DNA of 37,323 nucleotides, from the NCBI GenBank assembly GCA_002307315.1, contig DBTZ01000022.1, positions 75,456 to 112,778 on the forward strand. The letters are read 5' to 3'. The notes beneath the pieces were generated by a model. That model was not told where the DNA came from, did no database searches, and worked only from the letters and a program-made list of their open reading frames with translations. The position numbers and the translations under genes are program-made. The DNA is from Alphaproteobacteria bacterium UBA1303. GTDB lineage: Bacteria; Pseudomonadota; Alphaproteobacteria; Micropepsales; Micropepsaceae. Every line of letters starts with the position of its first letter. The stretch's first letter is position 1. Shown here piece after piece: positions 24,067 to 31,781 of this stretch.

Positions 24067-24990
24067 CTATTTCATGCACCAGTGCAGGATCGCCTTTTGC
24101 ACATGCAAACGGTTTTCCGCCTCGTCGAACACGACGGACTGCGGGCCGTCGATCACCTCGTCGGTGACCTCCTCGCCGCGATGGGCCGGCAGGCAATGCA
24201 TGAAGACGGCATCTTTCGCCGCCAGCTTCATCAACCGTGCGTTCACCTGATAGGCTTTCAAAAGGTTATGGCGTTTGGTGGTGTCGGCATCGCCCATCGA
24301 CACCCAGGCATCCGACACTACACATTCGGCCCCGGCAACCGCCTTCTCGGCATCGAAACCGAATTCGACGTCGCCCTTGTTGGCCTTGACCCATTCCTTC
24401 AGTTCGACCCGCGCCGACAGTTCCGGCGGCGAGGCAATACTCAAGTGAAAGCCGAATTTCACCGCCGCATGCACCCAACTGGCGCAGACGTTGTTGGAAT
24501 CGCCGCTCCAGGCGACGCGGCGGCCCTTGATGGAACCGAGCTTTTCTTCGAAAGTCATCACGTCGGCCATCACCTGACAGGGATGCGAAAGCTTGGTCAG
24601 TCCGTTGATGACCGGGATCGCCGCATTGGCGGCCAGATCGCACACCATTTCGTGATCCAACAGCCGGATCATGATGGCGTCGACGTAGCGCGACATCACC
24701 CGCGCGGTATCGGAGATGGTCTCTTCGCGGGCGAGCTGCATCTCGCTGCCGGTCAGCATGATGGTGGTGCCGCCGAGCTGGCGCATGCCGACATCGAACG
24801 AAACGCGGGTACGGGTCGACTGCTTGTCGAAAATCATCGCCAGCACGCGGCCTTTGAGCGGCGCATCGGCATCGGGGGCGCCGTGGGGAAGTCCTGCGCG
24901 CGCACGTTTCCTCGCCGTCGCCTCGTCGAGAATGGCGGAAAGCGCTGCGGAATCGAAATCGCTTAAGTCGAGAAAATGCTTAGTGCTCAT
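24067..24990 (-). CDS. argF: Ornithine carbamoyltransferase
   Basis: Converts ornithine and carbamoyl phosphate to citrulline in arginine biosynthesis. It has 307 residues. Carbamoyl-phosphate motif STRTR is at 58-62, HPCQ at 136-139, and the ornithine-side HCLPAHR at 265-271. Length and motifs are standard for anabolic OTCase. It starts 14 bases after argD on the same strand, so the two are probably one operon. Confidence 0.97.
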   Translation of the reverse strand: MSTKHFLDLSDFDSAALSAILDEATARKRARAGLPHGAPDADAPLKGRVLAMIFDKQSTRTRVSFDVGMRQLGGTTIMLTGSEMQLAREETISDTARVMSRYVDAIMIRLLDHEMVCDLAANAAIPVINGLTKLSHPCQVMADVMTFEEKLGSIKGRRVAWSGDSNNVCASWVHAAVKFGFHLSIASPPELSARVELKEWVKANKGDVEFGFDAEKAVAGAECVVSDAWVSMGDADTTKRHNLLKAYQVNARLMKLAAKDAVFMHCLPAHRGEEVTDEVIDGPQSVVFDEAENRLHVQKAILHWCMK

Positions 24991-25004
24991 GGTCGGGGTT
25001 CCGC

Positions 25005-26183
25005 TTAAGACGTGAATTTTTCGGCGGCGGCGGAAAGCATGTCGATGCCTTCTCGCACGTCTTTCTCCGTTATGATCAAAGGCGGCAGGATGCGGATGAC
25101 GTTTTCACCCGCCCCCACGACCAGCAGACCCTGGCGGTACAATTCGGCCATGAAGTCGGTATTGACGACCCGCGATTGCAGTTTGAGGCCGAGCATCAGC
25201 CCCTGCCCGCGCACTTCCGCAAATACGCTTGGGAACGCGTCGATCTGACCGGCAAGCTGCTGAGCGAAGTAATTGCCGACCTTGCGGACATGCGGCAGAA
25301 AATCCGGCTCCAGCATCATGCCGACGGCCTCAAGCCCCACCGCCATCGCCAGCGGATTGCCGCCGTAGGTAGTGCCGTGAGTGCCGAAAGTCATGCCCTT
25401 GGCCGCCTCGGCGGTGGCGAGGCACGCCCCCAGCGGGAAGCCGCCGCCGATGGCCTTGGCGATGGGCATAATGTCGGGCGTGACGCCAACCGTTTGATAG
25501 ACAAACAGGCTGCCGGTACGTCCCAAGCCGCATTGCACTTCGTCGAGTATCAGTAGCAGACCGTGCTTGTCGCACAACGTGCGCAGACCGCGCAAAAACT
25601 CCGGCGCCATCACATGAATGCCGCTCTCGCCCTGAATCGGCTCGATCATAATCGCCGCGGTTTCCGGCCCGATCGCCGCCTCTACGACCTTCAGATCACC
25701 CGCGGGGATGGAGTCGAAACCTTCCACCTTCGGCCCGAATCCTTCGAGGTATTTCGGGTTGCCGCCGGCGGCGATGCCGGCCAGCGTGCGGCCGTGGAAC
25801 GCCCCCTGAAAGGTGATGATGCGGAAACGTTCGGGACGACCCGAGACATACTGATAGCGCCGCGCCATCTTAAAGGCGCACTCGCACGCCTCGACGCCGG
25901 AGTTGGTGAAGAATGCGGTCTCGGCGAAGCTGTTGTCCGCCAGCAACTTCGACAGCATTTCCTGCCCGGGCACCCGATAGAGGTTGGAGCAATGCCAGAT
26001 CTTTCCCGCCTGCTCGGTCAGAGCCTTGATCAGACGCGGATGGGCATGACCGAAGGCGTTGACGGCAATGCCGGCCCCGAAGTCGAGATAACGTCGGCCA
26101 TCCACGGCATAAAGGTAACACCCTTCGCCACGGACGAACGCGATATCCGCTCTCTTATAGGTCGGCAAAACTGTCGGAAACAC
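25005..26183 (-). CDS. argD: Acetylornithine/succinyldiaminopimelate aminotransferase
   Basis: PLP-dependent class III aminotransferase of the arginine pathway, 392 residues. The start is GTG at 26181-26183 with a strong ribosome site (AAGGAGG, five bases upstream). PLP-binding features are FFTNSGVEACECAFKMAR, the Asp214-Glu215 pair in LILDEVQCGLGRTG and the Schiff-base Lys243 in PIAKAIGGGFPLGA. It may also serve lysine synthesis, as in many bacteria. It is divergent from gcrA, and the gap between them carries a perfect DnaA box. Confidence 0.96.
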   Translation of the reverse strand: MFPTVLPTYKRADIAFVRGEGCYLYAVDGRRYLDFGAGIAVNAFGHAHPRLIKALTEQAGKIWHCSNLYRVPGQEMLSKLLADNSFAETAFFTNSGVEACECAFKMARRYQYVSGRPERFRIITFQGAFHGRTLAGIAAGGNPKYLEGFGPKVEGFDSIPAGDLKVVEAAIGPETAAIMIEPIQGESGIHVMAPEFLRGLRTLCDKHGLLLILDEVQCGLGRTGSLFVYQTVGVTPDIMPIAKAIGGGFPLGACLATAEAAKGMTFGTHGTTYGGNPLAMAVGLEAVGMMLEPDFLPHVRKVGNYFAQQLAGQIDAFPSVFAEVRGQGLMLGLKLQSRVVNTDFMAELYRQGLLVVGAGENVIRILPPLIITEKDVREGIDMLSAAAEKFTS

Positions 26184-26477
26184 CTGATCCTCCTTCTCGG
26201 TCTCGGCCTGCGCCGAAAATCCGGCGCAGATGGACGGGCTTTATCCTCTTTCTGCCTTGCCGGGGCAAGCCAAGCCTGTTTTGACGGCTTATCCACAGGA
26301 CATCTTTTTGAAAGCACGGGAAAAAACCTTCCGGTTGCGATTTGTTGGGGACAAAGCCTCGACTGATTCCGTTTCTGTGGACTAAGGGCTTGCGCCCCCT
26401 CCGCATCCCTTGTGCTCCGCCGTGCTCTTGCTACGATATTTTGTGCCTAATGGCGGTCACATCCGGAGGAAAACGGC
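26184..26477. other. Divergent gap between argD and gcrA
   Basis: The gap is 294 bases. The side next to argD holds its leader. The side next to gcrA holds a perfect DnaA box (26289-26297), a weaker inverted match (TGTGGACTA, 26376-26384, 7 of 9 against TGTGGATAA), and one GANTC site (GATTC, 26365-26369). No further gene is seen. Confidence 0.6.
26289..26297 (+). promoter_or_regulatory. Perfect DnaA box upstream of gcrA
   Basis: TTATCCACA matches the DnaA consensus at all nine positions, 180 bases before the gcrA start. In Caulobacter DnaA is known to activate gcrA transcription, so an activator site is plausible here. The match is exact, but binding and role are inferred. Confidence 0.65.
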
Positions 26478-26939
26478 ATGACACAGGCGAATTGGACCGA
26501 CGATCGCGTCGATCAGCTCAAATCTCTTTGGACAGAAGGCCTTTCGGCAAGCCAGATTGCCCGAGCTCTAGGTGGCGTAACCCGCAACGCGGTCATCGGC
26601 AAAGTCCACCGTCTTGGATTGGCCGGCCGCACCACCCCGGCACGCAACGAAAGACCGAGACTGCCGTCGGCCCCCAGGGTCAACGTCCGCCCGCGTATAC
26701 CTGCCCCCCCCATTGTCGAGGAGGAACCGTTGACGCTGGAAGACGGCAATTTCGCTACGGTGCTGACCATCACCGAGCACATGTGCCGCTGGCCGATCGG
26801 AGATCCCGCAGACGGCGAATTCCATTTCTGCGGCCGCAAGACCAAGCCCGGCTCGCCCTATTGCGAAGCCCATGCCCGCATGGCCTATCAGCCGCAGCAG
26901 CAACGCCGCGACAAGGACAAAGACAAGCTTACCGGCTGA
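26478..26939 (+). CDS. gcrA: GcrA cell-cycle regulator
   Basis: Alphaproteobacterial transcription factor that binds sigma-70 RNA polymerase at GANTC-methylated promoters and drives S-phase genes. It has 153 residues with an excellent ribosome site (GGAGG, about nine bases upstream). The N-terminal DNA-binding helix-turn-helix is very well conserved (WTDDRVDQLKSLWTEGLSASQIARALGGVTRNAVIGKVHRLGLAGR). After a Pro/Arg-rich linker comes the sigma-binding C-terminal domain with CRWPIGDP, FCGRKTKPGSPYC and EAHARMAY. A DnaA box lies upstream and a strong terminator follows. Confidence 0.97.
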   Translation: MTQANWTDDRVDQLKSLWTEGLSASQIARALGGVTRNAVIGKVHRLGLAGRTTPARNERPRLPSAPRVNVRPRIPAPPIVEEEPLTLEDGNFATVLTITEHMCRWPIGDPADGEFHFCGRKTKPGSPYCEAHARMAYQPQQQRRDKDKDKLTG

Positions 26940-27040
26940 GTGCTTGGGCGCCGCGCCGTCGGACAAAATACGCGCGCCGCTTAGATCCTCTTGTTCGGTC
27001 GCAGTCTATCGCTTTGGCTTCGTTGCGTAGCCAATTTAAG

Positions 27041-27091
27041 CCCGCTTCTTGCGCTCCCCCTCCCGTTGCGCAGAAGCGGGTTTTCATTTTT
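27041..27091 (+). terminator. Rho-independent terminator after gcrA
   Basis: CCCGCTTCT with GCGC (27041-27054) pairs with GCGC and AGAAGCGGG (27068-27080), with one bulge, followed by TTTTCATTTTT. It is on the plus strand about 100 bases after the gcrA stop. Confidence 0.85.
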
Positions 27092-27182
27092 GCAACCGGC
27101 AATACCGATCCGGTTGCAGAAGGGTTAACTCCGATTTGGCGATTTTCGGTCAGCATGGCGACAACGGAAAAAGGCGACATGC

Positions 27183-28082
27183 ATGAACAAGCACGTAGAC
27201 CCCAAGGAATTTAAGATCGACGGCGAACTCAAAAGCGACGTACGCGAGAAAGCCCGGGTCGAACGACGCTGGCACATCCTGGGCGACGCCAAGCCGCCGA
27301 CCCCGCCGCGCAAGAAAAAATACTCCTACATCGACGAACTCGCCCGCATGCAGTTCGAACTTCTGAAAATGCAGGAATGGGTGCGGCTGCAGGGATTGAA
27401 GGTGGTGGTAATCTTCGAAGGCCGCGACGCCGCCGGCAAAGGCGGCGTCATCAAACGGATTACCGAAAGTCTCAATCCGCGCTTTTGCCGGGTGGTGGCG
27501 CTGGCCACGCCCACCGAACGCGAACGCACCCAATGGTATTTTCAGCGTTACGTCGAACACCTGCCGGCGGCCGGCGAGATCGTGCTGTTCGATCGCTCCT
27601 GGTACAATCGCGCCGGGGTCGAACGGGTGATGGGTTTCTGTACCGAGGCCGAATACAAGGAATACCTACGCGCCTGTCCGCTGTTCGAGGAGATGCTGGT
27701 GTGCTCCGGCATTATTCTGCTTAAATACTGGTTTTCGGTCAGCGACGAAGAACAGGAAAAGCGTTTCCGCGATCGGATGAAGAACCCGATCAAGCGCTGG
27801 AAGCTCAGTCCGATGGATGTCGAATCGCGCGAACGCTGGGTGGAATACTCCCGCGCCAAGGACAAGATGCTGAAGCACACCGATACGAAAATCGCCCCGT
27901 GGTACATCGTCAATGCCGACAAGAAGAAAACGGCGCGGCTCAACTGCATCGCCCATCTTCTCAGGCAGATTCCGTACAAGGATCTTCAGCCGGTGCAGTT
28001 CGATCTGCCGCCGCGCCAACCCGACACCGGCTATCAGCGGCCGAAAAAATCGAATCAGCGCTGGGTGCCGGAACGGTACTGA
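27183..28082 (+). CDS. ppk2: Polyphosphate kinase 2, class I
   Basis: Transfers phosphate between polyphosphate and nucleoside diphosphates; class I enzymes make ATP or GTP from polyphosphate. It has 299 residues in a single P-loop domain. Walker A is GRDAAGKGG (about 80-88), Walker B-like DRSWYNR (137-143), and the lid has RFRDRMKNPIKRWKLSPMD. The one-domain length and this lid fit class I. It stands between the gcrA terminator and a convergent radical SAM gene. A functional link to phoR/phoU/phoB is plausible (phosphate storage) but not shown by position. Confidence 0.95.
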   Translation: MNKHVDPKEFKIDGELKSDVREKARVERRWHILGDAKPPTPPRKKKYSYIDELARMQFELLKMQEWVRLQGLKVVVIFEGRDAAGKGGVIKRITESLNPRFCRVVALATPTERERTQWYFQRYVEHLPAAGEIVLFDRSWYNRAGVERVMGFCTEAEYKEYLRACPLFEEMLVCSGIILLKYWFSVSDEEQEKRFRDRMKNPIKRWKLSPMDVESRERWVEYSRAKDKMLKHTDTKIAPWYIVNADKKKTARLNCIAHLLRQIPYKDLQPVQFDLPPRQPDTGYQRPKKSNQRWVPERY

Positions 28083-28109
28083 TCCCCGCGGCGGCAGACT
28101 GCCACGGCA

Positions 28110-29309
28110 TCAGCCGACGGCGGCGAGCGTCCCATCCTTTTGCGCGACGGCTTCGGCGATCGCCTTGTCGATCAAGTTCTGGGTATCGTCGTCAAACCGC
28201 TTACGCTTGTCGAACTGCGAACAGGTATTGCAGGGAACCGGCTTCTTGCCGGTAGACAGAACGTTGATCCGCCAGTCGGTATATTTTTCGTTGGCGTAAA
28301 TATCGAACAGGGAGGCATCGGCGACATTGCCGACGACGTACGGCCGGTGCTCGGGGATGTCGCCGACGAAATCGCAGCAGGGAACGACATCGCCCCGGTA
28401 ATTGACGATGAAAAACATCATGGGGTGGAAGCACGGGCGCGTTCGCTCGTCGACATCCTCGCCGACGGACGGCAGCAGATTGCCGCGATTGCTGCCGAAG
28501 TCGTCGTAATTCCCCTCATGAATGCTCACGGTCATATTCGAACCGAGCAGCAGGAATTTCATGTACTTGCCGGCGTCATATTCGGTCAGCATCGCCTTCT
28601 GATCGAGTTCGTTGGCCTTGTCGAAAATGCGCTGCAGGACGTCGCGTTCGTTCCACGGTTTGTTCGGCGGCATGTGAACGGACAAAATGACGGCATTGAT
28701 CCCGCTGTCCTCGAGTTGGCAGAACATATCCTTGGTCAGGTAATCGCCGTTGGTAAAAATGCACAGACTGGCCTTCGGCAACCGCTTCCGCGCGGTCTGA
28801 ATTCGCGTCACAAGATTGTCGAAATGCATCAAAGGTTCGTTGTAACCGTGGAAATGCAGGCGCCACGCGTAGTCGACCGACGCCAGATCGTCGATAACCC
28901 GGTTGAAGACGGCGTCGCTGATGTAGGTATTGCCGGATATCCGATCGTATTTGCTGTTGGGGCAATAGTGGCAGCGGCGGTTGCACTGGCTCGACGTTTC
29001 GAGTTCGACCATGCGGACACCGCTCAGAAACGCGACCTTCTTTTCGTACTCGTTCAGATTGCTATTGAAATGCAGTGTGCTAACGACATGATCGCCCACG
29101 AATGCGATATGCCGTTGCCCCGGCAGATCGCGCGTCGCCGGATCGAGAGCATCATATGCCTGCATAATGCGTCTGAATTTATCGATTCCGACGGCGTGGC
29201 CGTCGGCGGCCATATTCCGGTAGATTTGCAACGCTTTGGCAACCCAGCCGTTGGCGAAAAGTATATCGGCGGCAACGAGATAACGTGTTGCGTCTTCTTC
29301 GGTTTCCAC
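28110..29309 (-). CDS. Radical SAM protein with C-terminal SPASM-like domain
   Basis: Radical S-adenosylmethionine enzyme of unknown substrate, 399 residues from a GTG at 29307-29309 (a G-run lies about nine bases upstream). The radical SAM cluster is CNRRCHYC (Cys109, 113, 116), followed by the HFHGYNEPL segment expected in the SAM-binding strand. The C-terminal part has further cysteines at 293, 311, 312, 360 and 363, in the pattern of a SPASM auxiliary Fe-S domain (CFHPMMFF, GDVVPCCDF, PCNTCSQF). The N-terminal 90 residues are helical and TPR-like (VAADILFANGWVAKALQIYRNMA). SPASM enzymes often modify peptides or proteins, but I find no precursor-peptide gene or maturase beside it. Confidence 0.88.
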   Translation of the reverse strand: METEEDATRYLVAADILFANGWVAKALQIYRNMAADGHAVGIDKFRRIMQAYDALDPATRDLPGQRHIAFVGDHVVSTLHFNSNLNEYEKKVAFLSGVRMVELETSSQCNRRCHYCPNSKYDRISGNTYISDAVFNRVIDDLASVDYAWRLHFHGYNEPLMHFDNLVTRIQTARKRLPKASLCIFTNGDYLTKDMFCQLEDSGINAVILSVHMPPNKPWNERDVLQRIFDKANELDQKAMLTEYDAGKYMKFLLLGSNMTVSIHEGNYDDFGSNRGNLLPSVGEDVDERTRPCFHPMMFFIVNYRGDVVPCCDFVGDIPEHRPYVVGNVADASLFDIYANEKYTDWRINVLSTGKKPVPCNTCSQFDKRKRFDDDTQNLIDKAIAEAVAQKDGTLAAVG

Positions 29310-29489
29310 TGTTGATACCCCCTGCTTACAAAGCTATCGAGCCGTCGGTTTCGGCGTCGTTGGCGACAAAATTACGGATGCACAATAAGGTTGAATTCCT
29401 TACGGTTGGTTAAGGTTACCGATTGCCTTTTTTACCTTCAAGTGGCGCAAGAAAACCAATGCTCTCCGGTAGAGATTGACGTTCGCCGT

Positions 29490-30860
29490 CTATGCGGCGT
29501 CGGCAACGACCTTGTTGCGGCCGGTACGCTTGGCGCTGTAGAGCGCCTGATCGGCACGGTGCAGCAGCGCCTCGGCACTGTCGGTGTCGCCGTCCCATTT
29601 GGCGATACCGATACTGACGGTGACGTTGAGGACATCCGGCGCACAGCTGATTTCAACCGGTGTGGTTTCGATATACTGGCGCAGGCGTTCGGCCACAGTA
29701 TAAGCGAAGGCGACATCGGTATCCGGCATCACCACCACGAATTCCTCGCCGCCATAGCGGCAGGCCAGATCGATGCCGCGGATATTGGCGGAAATCCTTT
29801 TGGCGAATTCACGCAACACTTCGTCGCCGACGTCGTGGCCGTAGGTATCGTTGACCGCCTTGAAGAAATCGATATCCAAAATGAGAAATGCCAGCGGACG
29901 GCCGGTCGTTTTCGCCTGGGCAATCAAATTATCGAGATGGCGGCTCATGTAACGGCGATTGTGCAGTCCGGTGAGCTGATCGGTAATAGCCATTTCCAAA
30001 CTGAGCTGCACATTGTGGCGCAAATGATCGGCATAGCGCTTCTTGCGCAGTTGGGTACGCACCCGCGCCACCAGTTCGTTCTTGTCGATCGGGCGGGTAA
30101 GATAGTCGTTGACTCCCATCTCCAGCGCCTGATTGAGCTTGCGGCGGTCGCCGTCGCTGACGATCACCAGAATCGGCACATGGCGGCCTTGCGGCAACGA
30201 ACGCAATTGCGAACACAAACGTAGACCGTCGAACCCGCGCACACCGAGCGAGACGATGATCAAATCGTAATCGCCGCCGCGCACCCGCACCAGCGCTTCT
30301 TCGAAGGTATCGACGGCGGAGACCTCGTGTTCCGGTTCGAGTGCGCCGTTCATCCAAGCGATGGAATCCGCCCGGTCTTCGATGATGAGTATACGGCCGG
30401 AACCGGCGGCGCTGGTCAGTATCGAGGTCGGATCGAGCAGTCCCATACTCTGCCCGGTGGATTCCCGCATGCGCAGTTCGTCGGTCATCATCTTGAGGCG
30501 GACCAGCGAGCGCACCCGCGAAAACAGCGCGGCTTCGTCGACCGGTTTGGTAAGGAAATCATCGGCGCCCGCCTCGATACCGGCCACCCGGTCGGAAGAC
30601 TGGTCGAGCGCGGTAACCATGACCACCGGAATATGTGCGGTATTGGGGTTGGCCTTGATGCGGCGACAGCACTCGAAGCCGTCCATGCCGGGCATCATCA
30701 CGTCGAGCAGCACGATATCGGGCTGCGCATCCTCGATCTTGGCCAGCGCTTCGGCACCGGAATACGCGGTGACGACCTCGAAATATTCGGCAGTCAGCCT
30801 GGCTTCAAGCAGTTTGACATTCGACAAAATGTCATCGACGACAAGCACACGCGCCGACAT
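29490..30860 (-). CDS. pleD: Response regulator diguanylate cyclase PleD
   Basis: Makes cyclic di-GMP; in Caulobacter it drives the swarmer-to-stalked transition. It has 456 residues with the PleD layout REC-REC-GGDEF. The first receiver has the phosphoacceptor Asp53. The second is degenerate, with Ser204 at the acceptor position (DLIIVSLGV) and TRP instead of TKP, so it acts as an adaptor only. The cyclase motif is GGEEF (370-374) and the inhibitory site is RGID (361-364), so product inhibition is likely. It starts nine bases after divK in the same direction; divK-pleD is the standard alphaproteobacterial pair. Confidence 0.96.
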   Translation of the reverse strand: MSARVLVVDDILSNVKLLEARLTAEYFEVVTAYSGAEALAKIEDAQPDIVLLDVMMPGMDGFECCRRIKANPNTAHIPVVMVTALDQSSDRVAGIEAGADDFLTKPVDEAALFSRVRSLVRLKMMTDELRMRESTGQSMGLLDPTSILTSAAGSGRILIIEDRADSIAWMNGALEPEHEVSAVDTFEEALVRVRGGDYDLIIVSLGVRGFDGLRLCSQLRSLPQGRHVPILVIVSDGDRRKLNQALEMGVNDYLTRPIDKNELVARVRTQLRKKRYADHLRHNVQLSLEMAITDQLTGLHNRRYMSRHLDNLIAQAKTTGRPLAFLILDIDFFKAVNDTYGHDVGDEVLREFAKRISANIRGIDLACRYGGEEFVVVMPDTDVAFAYTVAERLRQYIETTPVEISCAPDVLNVTVSIGIAKWDGDTDSAEALLHRADQALYSAKRTGRNKVVADAA

Positions 30861-30869
30861 CGCAAAATC

Positions 30870-31244
30870 CTATCCGATGAAACGACGCACGGTATCCAAG
30901 AAGCTGGTGACCGAGATCGGCTTTGAGATATAAGCCTCGCATCCGCCCTGACGAATAACTTCCTCGTCGCCCTTCATGGCAAAGGCGGTGACCGCCACCA
31001 CCGGGATGGACTTCAGCGTATCGTCTTCCTTCAGCCATTTGGTGACTTCCAGCCCCGATACTTCCGGGAGCTGAATATCCATCAGGATCAAATCCGGCTT
31101 GTGCTCGCGCGCGATGTCCAGCGCCTCCATGCCATCCTTGGTCTGCAGGATGTTGTAACCGTGTGCGTCCAAAAGATCGTGAAAGAGCTTCATGTTAAGC
31201 TCGTTGTCCTCCACGATTAGGACCGTCTTGGCCTGGGCATCCAT
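30870..31244 (-). CDS. divK: Cell-cycle response regulator DivK
   Basis: Single-domain receiver that controls CckA and, through it, CtrA activity. It has 124 residues. The acidic residues lie in VEDNELNM, the phosphoacceptor is Asp56 in LILMDIQLPEVSGLEV, and the Lys is in AYISKPIS. The sequence is strongly DivK-like, including the FHDLLDAHGYNILQTKDG segment. Upstream, two CtrA half-sites lie in the shared gap with the DUF3572 gene. Confidence 0.96.
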   Translation of the reverse strand: MDAQAKTVLIVEDNELNMKLFHDLLDAHGYNILQTKDGMEALDIAREHKPDLILMDIQLPEVSGLEVTKWLKEDDTLKSIPVVAVTAFAMKGDEEVIRQGGCEAYISKPISVTSFLDTVRRFIG

Positions 31245-31408
31245 CGTTCCGGCACTCCCAAATCCGCCCTCGCCATGCTCGGCACTTAGCGGTTCTCGCT
31301 ATGGCGAATCGACGTATCATCGCTCTCGCTTGGTATTGTTAGACCGGATGTCTTAACAGCCTGTTGACGTTTCTATTCACTTTAGGGTTGAGTGCCGCGA
31401 GCGAGACG

Positions 31409-31433
31409 TTAACCATTCGCGAAAGTTAACCAT
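31409..31433 (+). promoter_or_regulatory. Tandem CtrA half-sites between divK and the DUF3572 gene
   Basis: TTAACCAT, reported as a CtrA half-site motif in Caulobacter, occurs twice in direct orientation at 31409-31416 and 31426-31433. The second ends in the start codon of the DUF3572 gene. A GANTC site (GAATC, 31306-31310) lies nearer to divK. Two copies 17 bases apart are unlikely by chance. They could act on either gene; divK is a CtrA target in Caulobacter. Confidence 0.55.
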
Positions 31434-31704
31434 GACCTTCGATCAAGCTTCGGCGGTTGGACTGGCGGGACTGACCTATCTGGCCGGTAAAGAAGACGCC
31501 GTTGCCGTTTTTTTGCGCCTATCCGGCCTGCAGCCGCCCGACTTGAGAAATCGCGTCGATGATCCCGACCTACTCCTGGCGGTACTGGAATTTCTGCTGA
31601 CCGACGACGAAATCGTTATGGACTTCTGCCGGGAACGCGATTTATCGCCGCGCCGGATTCATCTGGCGCAGCATGTGCTGGAAACCCGCCAACCGAGCAC
31701 ATGA
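31432..31704 (+). CDS. DUF3572 family protein
   Basis: A small cytoplasmic protein of 90 residues matching the DUF3572 family of alphaproteobacteria (ALAYLAGDED-type start, here GLTYLAGKEDAVAVFLRLSGL, and LEFLLTDDEIVMDFCRERDLSP). Homologues usually sit next to divK, as here. Function unknown. It is all-helical by composition, with no membrane segment. The start codon coincides with the second CtrA half-site, and no ribosome site precedes it, so the transcript may be leaderless or very short-leadered. Confidence 0.85.
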   Translation: MTFDQASAVGLAGLTYLAGKEDAVAVFLRLSGLQPPDLRNRVDDPDLLLAVLEFLLTDDEIVMDFCRERDLSPRRIHLAQHVLETRQPST

Positions 31705-31781
31705 CTGCACCGCCGCTTTTCTAACCGCGATAAACATGTCAGGTATCCGGCACGCCGAATTAAAACCGAGAGGACGACATC

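Noticed and set aside
23725..24966. A 413-codon frame on the plus strand, opposite hslO and argF
   Set aside because: It spans two well-supported minus-strand genes and has no recognisable domain.
28140..29315. A 391-codon frame on the plus strand, opposite the radical SAM gene
   Set aside because: It is a mirror frame without motifs; the minus strand has complete Fe-S cysteine motifs.
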